Shown here piece after piece: positions 41,879 to 51,288 of a stretch of DNA of 64,000 nt; position 1 is the stretch's first letter; every line of letters begins with the position of its first letter. The translations under genes and the position numbers were made by a program. The notes beneath the pieces were generated by a model that had not been told where the DNA came from, did no database searches, and saw nothing but the letters and a program-made list of their open reading frames with translations. The stretch comes from Bacillota bacterium (GTDB lineage Bacteria > Bacillota > Sulfobacillia > JACIYH01): NCBI GenBank assembly GCA_040757085.1, contig JBFLXJ010000017.1:276544-340543 (forward strand). Direction: 5' to 3'.

Positions 41879-44437
41879 GTGCGGGTTCCGCTGGGATGGT
41901 TGCGGGAGTATGTGGAGGTGCCGTGGGATGCGGAAGAACTGGCAGAGCGGCTCACCTGGACCGGTCTGAAGGTTGAGAGCATCGACCGGCTGGGGGAGGA
42001 ACTGGCCGAACTGGTTGCCGCTCGCATCCTGGAGATCCTCCCTCACCCCCGGTCCCGGGCCCTCTGGGTGTGCCGGCTGGAGGACGGGCAGGCAATCCGC
42101 CAGGTGGTCACTGGGGCAGCCGGGTTGGCGGCAGGTCAGGTGGTGGCCTACGCCCGTCCCGGGGCCGTGCTGCCCGGGGGGCGGCGGATAGGCAGCCAGC
42201 GCTTCGGGGGCGAACTGTCGGAAGGCATGCTCCTTACCGCCACGGAGCTGGTGCTGGGGGAGGAGCACCGGGAGGGTGAGGGGATCCTGGTGCTCCCGTC
42301 CGGGTTGGCTCCGAGCACCGACCTGGTGGAGTACTTTGGGCTGAGGGACACGGTGCTGGAACTTGAGCTCACCGTGAACTATGCCGTGCACTGCCAGAGT
42401 ATGGTGGGAGTGGCCCGGGAAGTGGCCGCCCTGACCGGAGGAGAGGTGCGGTTGCCTCCCGAGTTCGCGCGCAGTTACCAGCCCGCCATGTCCGCGGGGG
42501 AGGACGCCCACGGGGAGGCCGCCGTCCTCACCTCCGTGCGGGTGGAGGATGCTGAACTTTGTCCCCGGTATACAGCCATTCTCCTGCGGGACGTGCGGCC
42601 GGCATTTTCGCCCGTGCCCATCCAGTTCCGCCTCCACGCCGCCGGCATGCGACCCCTGGGGGCGGTGGTGGATGTGACCAACTACGTCATGCTGGAACTT
42701 GGTCAGCCCCTGCACGCCTTCGACCTGGCCCGCCTGGAGGAACACCGCATCGTGGTGCGGCGGGCCCGTCCCGGCGAGCGCCTTCGCACCCTGGACGGGC
42801 AGGAGCGGGAACTGACGGAGGAGATGCTGGTCATCGCCGATGCCTGCCGCCCCGTGGGGCTGGCGGGGGTCATGGGCGGGGAAGATACCGAGGTGACTTC
42901 CACCACCCGGGAAGTGTTGATGGAGGCGGCCTGGTTCCATCCCGTCAACATCAGGCGCACTTCCCGCCAGCTCGGTTTGCGGACGGGAGCGGCAGCCCGC
43001 TTCGAGAAGGGTATTGACCCCGCCGGGGTGCTGGCCGCTTCCCGGCGGGCCTGTTGCCTGCTGGAAGAAATGGGAGTGGCCAGGGTGGTACCAGGTGCCA
43101 TCGACGTGCGTTCCTGCCCGTACGGGCTCCGGCAGGTCCAGCTGCGGCCGGCCCGGGTGCACACGTTACTGGGCCTGGACATCCCGCCTCCGCAGATCCG
43201 GCAGATGCTGGTCCGCCTGGGTTTCGCAGTTTCCCCGCCGGGGTCGGCCCGGGTCGAGGCGCCACCCGGTGACGGCACCGGGGGGCGGTGGCGGGCGGCG
43301 TCGGAGGGCGCCAGGGACGGGCGAGGGCAGGCAGCGGCAGAAGGCGGCGAAGACGAGCGATGGGAGGTGGCGGTTCCCACCTGGCGGGGCGACGTGGTGG
43401 GGGAGATCGACCTCATCGAGGAAGTGGCGCGTATCTACGGATACGAGCGCATACCCTCAACCCTGCCCGCGGGATCGCCCGCGGCAGGCTACCTCACGCG
43501 GGAGCAGCGCCTCATCGGACGGGCCCGCCAGGTGCTGGCCGCGGCGGGGTTCTCGGAGGCACTGACCTTCTCGCTCATTTCCCCCGAGGCATTTGACCGC
43601 CTGGGTCTGCAGGGAGATGACCCCCGCCGGCGGGCTCTTACCGTACGCAATCCTCTCAGCGTGGAGTGGAGCGTGCTGCGCACCAGCCTGATCCCCGGGT
43701 TGCTCGGCTGCTTGGCCCACAACCAGGCCCACCGGGTGCCGCGGGCCGGGCTGTTCGAGATCTCGGCGGTGTACCTGCCCCGTGAACTGCCGCCCCGGGA
43801 ACTCCCCGCCGAGCGCCTCCACGTGGCGGGGGCGGCGTACGGCCCGTGGCGGGAGGGCCACTGGAGCGGGGATTCTCCGGAGACCGACTACTTCCTCATG
43901 AAGGGCGTGGTCGAGTACCTGCTGGATGCCCTGGGCGTGGGCCCGACCGAGTTCACCCGGGCCGGGGAGCCGTTCCTGCACCCCGGACGGCAGGCCAGGG
44001 TGACGGTGGGAGAGCACCTGCTGGGCGTGGTGGGAGAACTGCACCCGCGGGCGGCCCGCGCCCACGAAGTGGAGGGCAGGGTGGCGGTGTTCGAACTCGA
44101 CTTCACCGCAATCCTGGCCCTGGCCACCGAGGAGCGGCGTTACCGGCCGCTACCCCGCTACCCGGCCGTATCCCGCGATGTAGCCTTCATGCTGGCCGAT
44201 CACATCCCGGCCGCCCGCGCCGAGGAAGTGATCAGGCGCCACGGCGGGCCCTTCCTGGAGAGCCTGCGGCTGTTCGATGTCTACCGGGGGGAGGGTATCC
44301 TGCCCGGTCACCGCAGTCTGGCATACTCCCTGGTGTACCGCTCACCGGAGAAAACCCTCACCGACCGGGAGGTGGATGAGATCCACGCCGGGGTGAGGCG
44401 CGCCCTGGAGATCGAGCTGGGTGCTACCCTCCGCTAG
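41879..44437 (+). CDS. pheT: Phenylalanyl-tRNA synthetase beta subunit
   Basis: About 852 residues. Starts VRVPLGWLREYVEVPW (B1), then the tRNA-binding OB domain (about 40-150), B3/B4 editing region (VVDVTNYVMLELGQPLHAFD, about 260-280), B5 (NIRRTSRQLGLRTGAAARFEKGI), catalytic-like B6/B7 and a C-terminal anticodon-binding FDX-ACB domain (LPRYPAVSRDVAFML ... VYRSPEKTLTDREVDE). A Gly/Ala/Glu-rich insertion of about 35 residues at 43250-43360 interrupts B5 and is unusual. GTG 41879 is preferred over GTG 41870 because AGAGGTG precedes it at the right distance and the family begins with M-x-V-x-W-L. Confidence 0.96.
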   Translation: MRVPLGWLREYVEVPWDAEELAERLTWTGLKVESIDRLGEELAELVAARILEILPHPRSRALWVCRLEDGQAIRQVVTGAAGLAAGQVVAYARPGAVLPGGRRIGSQRFGGELSEGMLLTATELVLGEEHREGEGILVLPSGLAPSTDLVEYFGLRDTVLELELTVNYAVHCQSMVGVAREVAALTGGEVRLPPEFARSYQPAMSAGEDAHGEAAVLTSVRVEDAELCPRYTAILLRDVRPAFSPVPIQFRLHAAGMRPLGAVVDVTNYVMLELGQPLHAFDLARLEEHRIVVRRARPGERLRTLDGQERELTEEMLVIADACRPVGLAGVMGGEDTEVTSTTREVLMEAAWFHPVNIRRTSRQLGLRTGAAARFEKGIDPAGVLAASRRACCLLEEMGVARVVPGAIDVRSCPYGLRQVQLRPARVHTLLGLDIPPPQIRQMLVRLGFAVSPPGSARVEAPPGDGTGGRWRAASEGARDGRGQAAAEGGEDERWEVAVPTWRGDVVGEIDLIEEVARIYGYERIPSTLPAGSPAAGYLTREQRLIGRARQVLAAAGFSEALTFSLISPEAFDRLGLQGDDPRRRALTVRNPLSVEWSVLRTSLIPGLLGCLAHNQAHRVPRAGLFEISAVYLPRELPPRELPAERLHVAGAAYGPWREGHWSGDSPETDYFLMKGVVEYLLDALGVGPTEFTRAGEPFLHPGRQARVTVGEHLLGVVGELHPRAARAHEVEGRVAVFELDFTAILALATEERRYRPLPRYPAVSRDVAFMLADHIPAARAEEVIRRHGGPFLESLRLFDVYRGEGILPGHRSLAYSLVYRSPEKTLTDREVDEIHAGVRRALEIELGATLR

Positions 44438-44563
44438 GGCGAAACCGCACCCGGGCGTCGGCTGCCGATCCCGACTTTGGTACCTGCTGGTCCGGCCCTG
44501 ATAGGTAGGTGGGGACGGCCGGGGCGGCGAATTCTCCCTCACATAGAACGGGGGTGCCCGGCC

Positions 44564-45583
44564 GTGTACCAGATCAGGCAATTGGAGCCGCGGGATTACG
44601 GAGCCGTTTCGGAGGCCATAGCGGGGTGGCTGGACATTTCCTGGGCCGGCCAGGTGGCCCCGGGGTACTTCCTGCACTTTGCCGATACCGGCTTTGTGGC
44701 CGAAGAAGACGGCGAGCTGATAGGGTTCCTGTTGGGGTTCGTGTCCCAAGCGCGACCAGGGGAGGCGTACATCCACCTGGCGGGAGTGCACCCCGACCGG
44801 CGAGGCGCGGGGGTGGGACGCCGGCTGTACGAAACCTTTTTTACCGCCGTGGAGGAGCGGGGGTGCCACACCGTGTCCGCCATCACCGGTCCCCTCGGCC
44901 CCGAGTCCCTTGCTTTCCACCGCAGTCTGGGGTTTGAGGTGATTCCCGGGGGTGTGGCGGTGGACTGGGGGGAGGGGGCTGCGGGCGGGGCCGGCACCGA
45001 CAGCGGAGCGGGCACCGGCGCCGCGGTGGGGGCCGGGGCGGGAGCGCAGATGCCCAGAGCCCTCTTGCGCAAACAGCTTTATCCGCCCGGGACGAAGCTG
45101 CAGGAGATGACGGTGGAGGAGCGCCTGTACCACCGGGTGCGGGGGGCCAGCGTCGCGGAAATGGTGGCCATGCTGCGGGAGTTGCAGCGCCACTTCGGAC
45201 CCGCGGCGGTCGAGGTGGCGGCCCGGGGGCTTGCCCAATTGCACCGGCGCCGCTGGAGGCAGCGGGCCCAGGAACTGGGCAAAGACGATCTGGACACCTA
45301 CCTGCGGCTGCGCTTCCTGAGTAACCCCCTGGTGACGTGCGGAGTGAGGTTCGAAGGGGCCACTGCGGTGCTGCGTGTCTCCCGTTGCCTGTGGGCGGAG
45401 AAGTTTCGGGAGCTCGATGCTGCTGACCTGGGATATGTGCTATGCTGCCGCATGGGGGAGTACTCTGCCCGGGGGTTCAACCCCGCGTTCGGGCGGTCCC
45501 TGCGGAGCACTCTCATGCAGGGTGACACTCACTGCGACTACCGACTGTGGGACCGCCGCAGCGCTCCGCCCGTCTCACCTTGA
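44564..45583 (+). CDS. Fusion: GNAT acetyltransferase plus ATC-hydrolase-like domain
   Basis: 339 residues in one unbroken frame. The N-terminal ~135 residues are a GNAT acyltransferase: YQIRQLEPRDYGAV, FVAEEDGELIGFLLGFV, YIHLAGVHPDRRGAGVGRRLYE (acetyl-CoA loop R-x2-G-x-G) and SLAFHRSLGFEVI. A Gly/Ala-rich linker (about 142-165) leads to a ~170-residue domain with RCLWAEKFRELDAADLGYVLCCRMGEYSARGFNPAF and LMQGDTHCDYRLW, the Cys/Asp-containing pattern of the L-2-amino-thiazoline-4-carboxylate hydrolase family. That enzyme opens a thiazoline ring in a route to cysteine. I know of no described GNAT fusion. GTG 44564 follows GGGGGTG. Confidence 0.78.
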   Translation: MYQIRQLEPRDYGAVSEAIAGWLDISWAGQVAPGYFLHFADTGFVAEEDGELIGFLLGFVSQARPGEAYIHLAGVHPDRRGAGVGRRLYETFFTAVEERGCHTVSAITGPLGPESLAFHRSLGFEVIPGGVAVDWGEGAAGGAGTDSGAGTGAAVGAGAGAQMPRALLRKQLYPPGTKLQEMTVEERLYHRVRGASVAEMVAMLRELQRHFGPAAVEVAARGLAQLHRRRWRQRAQELGKDDLDTYLRLRFLSNPLVTCGVRFEGATAVLRVSRCLWAEKFRELDAADLGYVLCCRMGEYSARGFNPAFGRSLRSTLMQGDTHCDYRLWDRRSAPPVSP

Positions 45584-45647
45584 GTGCAGGCCCCGTGCCC
45601 GGGACGGTACGGGGCGGGGATGTTGTATATGTGCCGGCCGGGGCAGG

Positions 45648-46241
45648 TCAGGCGGTGGCCCGTTCCCAGAGCTGGCGCAGGACCTGGTTGGCCCCCCAGG
45701 GGGTTTCCACCCGGCGTTTCTGGCCGGTACGGTCGGGGAACATAAGATAGCCGTGAAGGAGCCCGAACTCGAAAAGGTCCCTGGTTACCTGGACGTCACC
45801 CCGGCAGTACTCGATCACCAGGTCGAGGCGTCCCTGGCGGAACCACTGCACGGACTGGAGGCCGTCCGCCATCTTACCCCGGCCCAGGGTGGCCAGGGCC
45901 AGAGCGGCCAAACTCACCCGGTATCCCAGGCGTGCCTCCAGTTCCCGAAGCATGTCAAGGGTGGGCACCCCGTCGAGCCGGTCCTCCGCGTAGGGGGCGA
46001 GCACCCGGTAATCGAACGCCAGCACGTTGAAACCGACCACCAGATCGGCCCCGCGCAGGCGTTCCACCAGATGGGCGGCCTGGTCTTCCAGGTAGTGTTC
46101 GAACTGCCGGTGGCGGGTGCTCCAGACCACCCCGCAGGCCAGGCGCAGTTTTTCCGGGAAGTATCCACCTACTTCCTGGAAGAGGAATTGGGTCTCCAGG
46201 TCGAAGAAAAGTACCTCGGGAACCGCGGGAGTAACCGGCAC
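45648..46241 (-). CDS. RNase H-like 3'-5' exonuclease domain protein (YprB-like)
   Basis: 197 residues. First acidic motif FFDLETQ near the start, GFNVLAFDYRVLAPY in the middle (second Asp), LDMLRELEARLGY and the final Asp in YCRGDVQVTRDLFEFG, giving a DEDD-type nuclease core. This family is predicted to be a 3'-5' exonuclease, and often occurs with or within helicase genes. The start is ATG 46241. Divergent from polX with ~100 bases between them; a repair role is plausible but untested. Confidence 0.8.
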   Translation of the reverse strand: MPVTPAVPEVLFFDLETQFLFQEVGGYFPEKLRLACGVVWSTRHRQFEHYLEDQAAHLVERLRGADLVVGFNVLAFDYRVLAPYAEDRLDGVPTLDMLRELEARLGYRVSLAALALATLGRGKMADGLQSVQWFRQGRLDLVIEYCRGDVQVTRDLFEFGLLHGYLMFPDRTGQKRRVETPWGANQVLRQLWERATA

Positions 46242-46342
46242 TTCTTATTCCTCCCCGGAGGCTTTGCCACGGCAAGGGCAGCCTCCTCGGAGACTCTTCC
46301 ACGAGAGGAGCCGGTTTCCTTCCTCGGAAGGAGGGGCCAAGG

Positions 46343-48100
46343 ATGACGCAGCAAGCGTCCAACTACCAGGTGGCGTGGCTGTTGGAAGAGATCGGTGACC
46401 TGCTCGAGATCAAGGGTGAGGACGCCTTCAAGGTGAGGGCCTACCGGCGGGCTGCCCAGGTCCTGCGGGGCTGGGCAGAAGAGGTGGCACATGTGGCCGC
46501 CGCAGGCCGTCTTACCCAGATCCCCGGCGTGGGCAAGGCGCTGGCTGCCAAGATCGAGGAGATCCTGGCTACGGGCACGTGCCGGGCCCTGGAGCGGCTG
46601 CGACAGGAGGTACCGGCCGGGCTGCGTCAGATGCTGGACATCCCTGGGGTGGGAGGCCGCACGGTGGGAACAATCTGGCGGGCGCTGGGAATCACCACCC
46701 TGGGTGAGCTGGAAGCCGCCGCCCGCGAACACCGCCTGAGGACCATCCGCGGGCTGGGGGCCAAGAAGGAGGAAGCCATCCTGCACGGGATCGAGCTCCT
46801 GCGCGTGCGCCTGGAGCGAAGCCCCCTGGGCCTGGCATACCCTGTCGCTCGGGAACTGGCGGCATATCTGGCCAGCCTGCCGGTGGTGGCAAGGGTGGAA
46901 ATAGCGGGGAGCGTCAGGCGAGGAAAAGACCTGGTCAAGGATGTCGACCTGGTGGTGGCCTCGGGAGAGCCGGCCCGGGTGATGGATTTCTTCGTGCACA
47001 TGCCGGTGGTGGACGAGGTGGTGCTGCAGGGGGAGACCAGGTCTCAGGTCAGGACCCGTTTCGGGCTGGGAGTCGACCTGCGCGTCGTCTCCTGGGAGGA
47101 ATTCCCTTGCGCCTGGCAGTACCTCACCGGGTCTGCCCAGCACAATGTGCGCCTGCGCGGCCGGGCCCGGGAACGGGGATTGCGGCTCAATGAGTACGGT
47201 CTCTTCACCGACGATGAGCGGCGCCTGCCGGTGGCAGAGGAAGCCGACATTTACCGCCATCTGGGGCTGGAGTTCATCCCGCCCGAACTGCGGGAAGACA
47301 GGGGGGAAATCGAGGCAGCCGCGCAGGGGAAGCTGCCCCGCCTCGTCCAGGAGGACGATTTGCAGGGGGACCTGCACTGTCACACGGACTGGTCGGACGG
47401 GGGGAACTCCTTGGAGGAAATGGCGCGTGCGGCCATGGCTCGTGGATACCGGTACTTGGCCATTTGCGACCACTCGCGCAGCCTGACGGTGGCCAACGGG
47501 CTGGACGCTGAGCGCCTGGCCCGCCAGGGAGCCCAGATCGAGGCCCTTAACCGCAAGTGGGAGCGGGAAGGTGTGGATTTCCGGCTGCTGCGGGGGATCG
47601 AAGTGGATATCCTTGCCGATGGCCGGCTGGATCTGGAAGACGAGGTGCTGGCCGAACTGGACGTGGTGGTGGCCTCCGTGCACAGCGGTTTCCGTCAGGA
47701 CGCGGCTACCATGACTGCCCGCATCGAGCGCGCGCTGAGGAACCCTCATGTGGACGTCCTGGGGCACCCCACCGGGCGCCTCATCGGGCGCCGGTCGGAG
47801 TATGCGGCGGACGTCAAACACATTTTCCAGGTGGCCGCGGAAACGGGGAAAGCCCTGGAGATCAACGCCTCACCCGACCGCCTGGACCTTTGCGATGAAC
47901 TGGCCCGGGAAGCAGCCCTGGAGTGGGGCATCCCGCTGGTCATCAACACCGATGCCCACAGCGCGGGGGGCCTGGACGACATGCACTTCGGCGTGCAGGT
48001 GGCTCGCCGCGCCTGGCTCAACAAGGAGCACGTGCTGAACTGCGGCGACCCCGATTCTGTGCTCTCCTTCCTCAAGAAACGAGGCACGCACCACGACTGA
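46343..48100 (+). CDS. polX: Bacterial family X DNA polymerase with PHP nuclease domain
   Basis: 585 residues, full length. N-terminal helix-hairpin-helix repeats (TQIPGVGKALAAKIEEIL; DIPGVGGRTVGTIW), a pol X palm with catalytic GSVRRGKDLVKDVDLVVAS (two Asp) and GLGVDLRVV (third), then a PHP domain (about 340-580) with DLHCHTDWSDGGNSLEE, ICDHSRSL, GIEVDIL, ASVHSGF, LGHPTGR and INTDAHS. PolX fills short gaps in repair and its PHP part gives Mn-dependent 3'-5' exonuclease and AP-endonuclease activity. ATG 46343 follows GGAAGGAGG. Confidence 0.96.
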   Translation: MTQQASNYQVAWLLEEIGDLLEIKGEDAFKVRAYRRAAQVLRGWAEEVAHVAAAGRLTQIPGVGKALAAKIEEILATGTCRALERLRQEVPAGLRQMLDIPGVGGRTVGTIWRALGITTLGELEAAAREHRLRTIRGLGAKKEEAILHGIELLRVRLERSPLGLAYPVARELAAYLASLPVVARVEIAGSVRRGKDLVKDVDLVVASGEPARVMDFFVHMPVVDEVVLQGETRSQVRTRFGLGVDLRVVSWEEFPCAWQYLTGSAQHNVRLRGRARERGLRLNEYGLFTDDERRLPVAEEADIYRHLGLEFIPPELREDRGEIEAAAQGKLPRLVQEDDLQGDLHCHTDWSDGGNSLEEMARAAMARGYRYLAICDHSRSLTVANGLDAERLARQGAQIEALNRKWEREGVDFRLLRGIEVDILADGRLDLEDEVLAELDVVVASVHSGFRQDAATMTARIERALRNPHVDVLGHPTGRLIGRRSEYAADVKHIFQVAAETGKALEINASPDRLDLCDELAREAALEWGIPLVINTDAHSAGGLDDMHFGVQVARRAWLNKEHVLNCGDPDSVLSFLKKRGTHHD

Positions 48101-48600
48101 GTGCAGTCCCGGGAGGAGCTGCCCCCGAATCCGAATCCGCTCGCGCAAGGGCAAGAGCTGCTTGTCTCGCCACCTGGACTCGTTCCGATCGGTAGTTCAG
48201 CGGGCCTTTGCCCTTTCCGGATTACTTGACTTCCCGCATGGCACCTTCTTAGCCGACGCTTCTGCAACTTGCCACATGAAGTTGTCGATGCTGCGGCATG
48301 GCCGCGTGGAAAAACGTGAGCCGTTACCGATACCGAGTCTACCGAAACGTATACAGCGGGTGGGGGGTGGGACCTCCAAGTCAAGCTCGTGCGCCGGAAG
48401 GATTTAGCGTTTCTGCCGCGAAGGCAATAGGCGCCAGGTGGCCCGGCGTAATCGTGCACAGCGGGCATACTGTTAAGGTGGTCCGTTTTTCCGCTGCCGT
48501 CCCCGTCGGCCGAAGCTTTGGGCGGCGGGCTGTTATCGTTATGAATCATCCGGAGAACGGTGCCCGGGCGATCAGCATGGTGTGACGGAGGTGGGGCGGA
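48101..48600. other. 500-base intergenic stretch
   Basis: No recognisable gene or RNA. Composition is less GC-rich toward 48200-48360. It presumably contains the promoter of the following secreted protein. GGAGGTGGGGCGGA precedes its GTG. Confidence 0.4.
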
Positions 48601-50826
48601 GTGAGCCGGAAGAGTTCAATTGTGCGGTGGCTGCTGATTGCGGGCCTTGCGTCCTGGATAGCGCTTTTTTCTGCGCTGGCTGGCTCGGACCGGGCTCTGG
48701 CTGACACCGTGCCGACGCAGGCGATGGAAATCAGGTTCACCATCGGGGAGAGGCGGTATTTCGTTAACGGTGCAGAGCGGCTCATGGATGCCTCGCCGTT
48801 CGTCAAAGAAGATCGGTCCTATGTCCCGGTTAGATATCTGGCTGAGCCTATGGGTGCTCTGGTGGGGTGGGAGGGTCCCCTGCAGCGGGTAACTCTTACG
48901 TTTCCTGGCAAGAGGGTGGAGCTTTTCATAGGCAGGCCCGTCGTGGTGGTGAATGGCGAAGAAAAGCCCATCCCGGTGGCCCCCCTGGTGAAGGAGGGCC
49001 GGACCTACCTGCCGGCAAGGTTTGTGGCCGAGGCGTTCGGGTACAAGGTGGATTGGGAGCCCCGCACGCACACCGTTGTCATCTCGAGGGCGGACTGGGC
49101 CAACCCATACAGCCTCTGGGTTTTTGATCAACCACCACTCGACTATCTGAAAGAGGTGGGCGCCACTGGTACGGCCTGGTCGGTGTTTTTCTGGGGCCGC
49201 AATCCTGAAGATGAAGCCTACGTCCGGCAGCTCCATGGGGCTGGTTACCGGGTGCTCTCCAACCTCCCCAGTGACCAAGGCTCACAGTGGCTCAGCGAGG
49301 AAGGCTGGAAGGGACTTGACCCAGCGCTCATCGAGGCGGGAGCCAGCAGGAAAAACGATGGTTCCATCGTCTATTTCGACCTCGGCAGCAACAAGATAAG
49401 GTCCGCCTACATGGACCATAACAGCCCGGCCTGGCAAAACTACCTCGAGACTATGGTCAAGGAGCACATCGACGGCGGCGCCGATGGCATCCTCATCGAC
49501 GGGCTGCAGGGGCCGGCAGTAAGTGTCTTCTACGGGGGCAATTTTTCGCGGGATACCATGGCCGGTTTCAGAGATCATCTGGCCCGAAAATTCTCTCCGG
49601 ACGTCCTGGTGGCCAAATTCGGCATAAGCGACATCAACAATTTCGATTACGGGCGTTACCTGGCTGCCAGGGGGATCAAGTCCGCCTATGACGACCCCAA
49701 CCCCGAGCTTCTCCAGGAGTATCTCCGTTTCATGTACGCCAGCCGCATCTCGTATCTCAAGAAGCTGGTGGGGCAGGCCAAAGAGCAGGGCGGACCCAAC
49801 CTGATCATCGCGGGCAACGCCTACCAGTTCGGCCCGAGCTACCAACCCATCCTGCCCCTCCTCGACCTCGTCGTCTCCGAGCTGCCCATGGGGGCTTTAC
49901 CGGAGGGAAAGCAGGCCGGCCTGTACCTTCTGGCCAAGTCCATCGTCGGTCCCAAGCCTATGGTCGGGTTCCCGGATATTTACACCCTGGCAACCCTCTC
50001 CCCTCAGGACTACGGCCTGTGGCGTCACTGGCTGGCGGAAGCCCTCTCCTGCGGGGGGACGGTCATGCTGCCTCACAACGCCTTTACCATGGGCGCGGGC
50101 AGCTTCACCTTGCCGGCCGGAGAAATCGCCCCGTACACGCGTTTCTTGCGGGCGCACCCGGAGGTGTACACGCCGGAGGCCAAGAGTTTGGCCAGGGTGG
50201 CCGTGCTCTACGATCTGGGTTCGACCCTGTTTGAGTGGAATGCCTGGCAAAGCTACCTGGACTTGACGAAGGCGATGCAGGAGCAGCACATCCCTTACGA
50301 TGTGCTATTCCTCGGCGACGGCGAGTTGGCTGCTGGCGGGGTGTCGGGGGAGGATCTGCAGCGGTATTCGGCCGTGGTGGTTCCTCCACTGCACAAGTGC
50401 CTTGCTGCCGGACAAAGCCTCTCGGCTTATGCGTCTTCCGGTGGAAAGATCCTGCGGGTACAGCCCGGTACCATCGGCCAGGTCGGCTTGCTCTTGCGGC
50501 AGATGGGGGTTAACCCCGGGCTGGAGACCGACGCCTCGCCATCCCTCGGCGTGTTCCCCTACGTCACTCCCTGGGGCGGGGTCGTCCATCTCGTTAACTA
50601 TGCCTACGACTATTCGCGGCACGACTTTCAGCCCCAAACCAGCATCACGCTGAAGCTGACGGTGCCTGCTGGTGCGGATGTTTCGGGCATGACCCTGAAA
50701 CTGATGACCCCCGACGGGAAAGATGGATCATCGGAGACGGTGCTGCCCTGGAAGCTTGAGGGTGGCACGATTGTCTTCACGGTGCCGGAGGTGCGCTGTT
50801 ATGCGGTGGTGGCGCTGGGAAGGTAG
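48601..50826 (+). CDS. Secreted TIM-barrel (glycoside-hydrolase-like) protein with copper-amine-oxidase-N-like domain
   Basis: 741 residues. Signal peptide (WLLIAGLASWIALFSALAG), then a copper-amine-oxidase-N-like domain (about 45-165) with two stalk repeats (EDRSYVPVRYLAEPMGALVGWEG and EGRTYLPARFVAEAFGYKVDWE), commonly used by Bacillota as a wall- or surface-associated module. From about 170 a TIM-barrel follows: MDHNSPAWQNYLETMVKEHIDGGADGILIDGLQG and GFRDHLARKF resemble the GHL/alpha-amylase-like hydrolases; then a Rossmann-like domain (about 520-640: VAVLYDLGSTLF; YSAVVVPPLHKCL) as in beta-galactosidase trimerisation folds. A polysaccharide substrate is likely but unknown. GTG 48601 follows GGAGGTGGGG. 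Confidence 0.8.
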   Translation: MSRKSSIVRWLLIAGLASWIALFSALAGSDRALADTVPTQAMEIRFTIGERRYFVNGAERLMDASPFVKEDRSYVPVRYLAEPMGALVGWEGPLQRVTLTFPGKRVELFIGRPVVVVNGEEKPIPVAPLVKEGRTYLPARFVAEAFGYKVDWEPRTHTVVISRADWANPYSLWVFDQPPLDYLKEVGATGTAWSVFFWGRNPEDEAYVRQLHGAGYRVLSNLPSDQGSQWLSEEGWKGLDPALIEAGASRKNDGSIVYFDLGSNKIRSAYMDHNSPAWQNYLETMVKEHIDGGADGILIDGLQGPAVSVFYGGNFSRDTMAGFRDHLARKFSPDVLVAKFGISDINNFDYGRYLAARGIKSAYDDPNPELLQEYLRFMYASRISYLKKLVGQAKEQGGPNLIIAGNAYQFGPSYQPILPLLDLVVSELPMGALPEGKQAGLYLLAKSIVGPKPMVGFPDIYTLATLSPQDYGLWRHWLAEALSCGGTVMLPHNAFTMGAGSFTLPAGEIAPYTRFLRAHPEVYTPEAKSLARVAVLYDLGSTLFEWNAWQSYLDLTKAMQEQHIPYDVLFLGDGELAAGGVSGEDLQRYSAVVVPPLHKCLAAGQSLSAYASSGGKILRVQPGTIGQVGLLLRQMGVNPGLETDASPSLGVFPYVTPWGGVVHLVNYAYDYSRHDFQPQTSITLKLTVPAGADVSGMTLKLMTPDGKDGSSETVLPWKLEGGTIVFTVPEVRCYAVVALGR

Positions 50827-51288
50827 CTGCACGCTGGTGGCAGCCTGTCCCTTTGCCTGAAGGGTGTCGCGGCAGCCCCTTGCGGTGCCCCGCAGACGGG
50901 GTTACCATGGCGAACGTTGCACGAGAGAGACAGGGGGATGTGGGTGTCGCACAGGGTGGGGGCGGTAAGCGCCAGCGCCAGCGCGGTCAGGCTGAGTGAG
51001 GCGCAGGCTAGGGCGGGTCCATGTCGGGCAAAACCGCTTTGTTCCCGGCCATGTGGGGGCTCAAGGCACCCTCTGTGACACATCCTACCGGTTAGTGAGG
51101 GAACAAGGGACCCTGGAAACCGCGGTGAGGGTTCGGCCAGCGTCGCATAACAATCGGCGTGCCCCTGCAATGCGTTTCCATGGTGACGATCGGCGCTGCG
51201 CTTCCGGCGGATTTGCGTTGTTCTGGACAGGAAAGTGGTGGCAATGTGTCGAATGCTGGAAGCAAGTGCCGGTAGGGGGGATGCAGTT
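50827..51288. other. 460-base gap before desulfoferrodoxin
   Basis: No convincing gene. A possible T-box-like string near 51110-51123 lacks the conserved core and is not a leader. The region is more repetitive in CAGCGC and GGGTGGGGG elements. Confidence 0.35.

Noticed and set aside
40394..43162. A 922-residue minus-strand ORF over pheS and pheT
   Set aside because: Shadow ORF; conserved synthetase motifs on the plus strand settle the coding strand.
51100..51125. T-box-like string GGAAACCGCGG before dfx
   Set aside because: Lacks the GGTGG core, antiterminator partner and a terminator; no synthetase gene follows.
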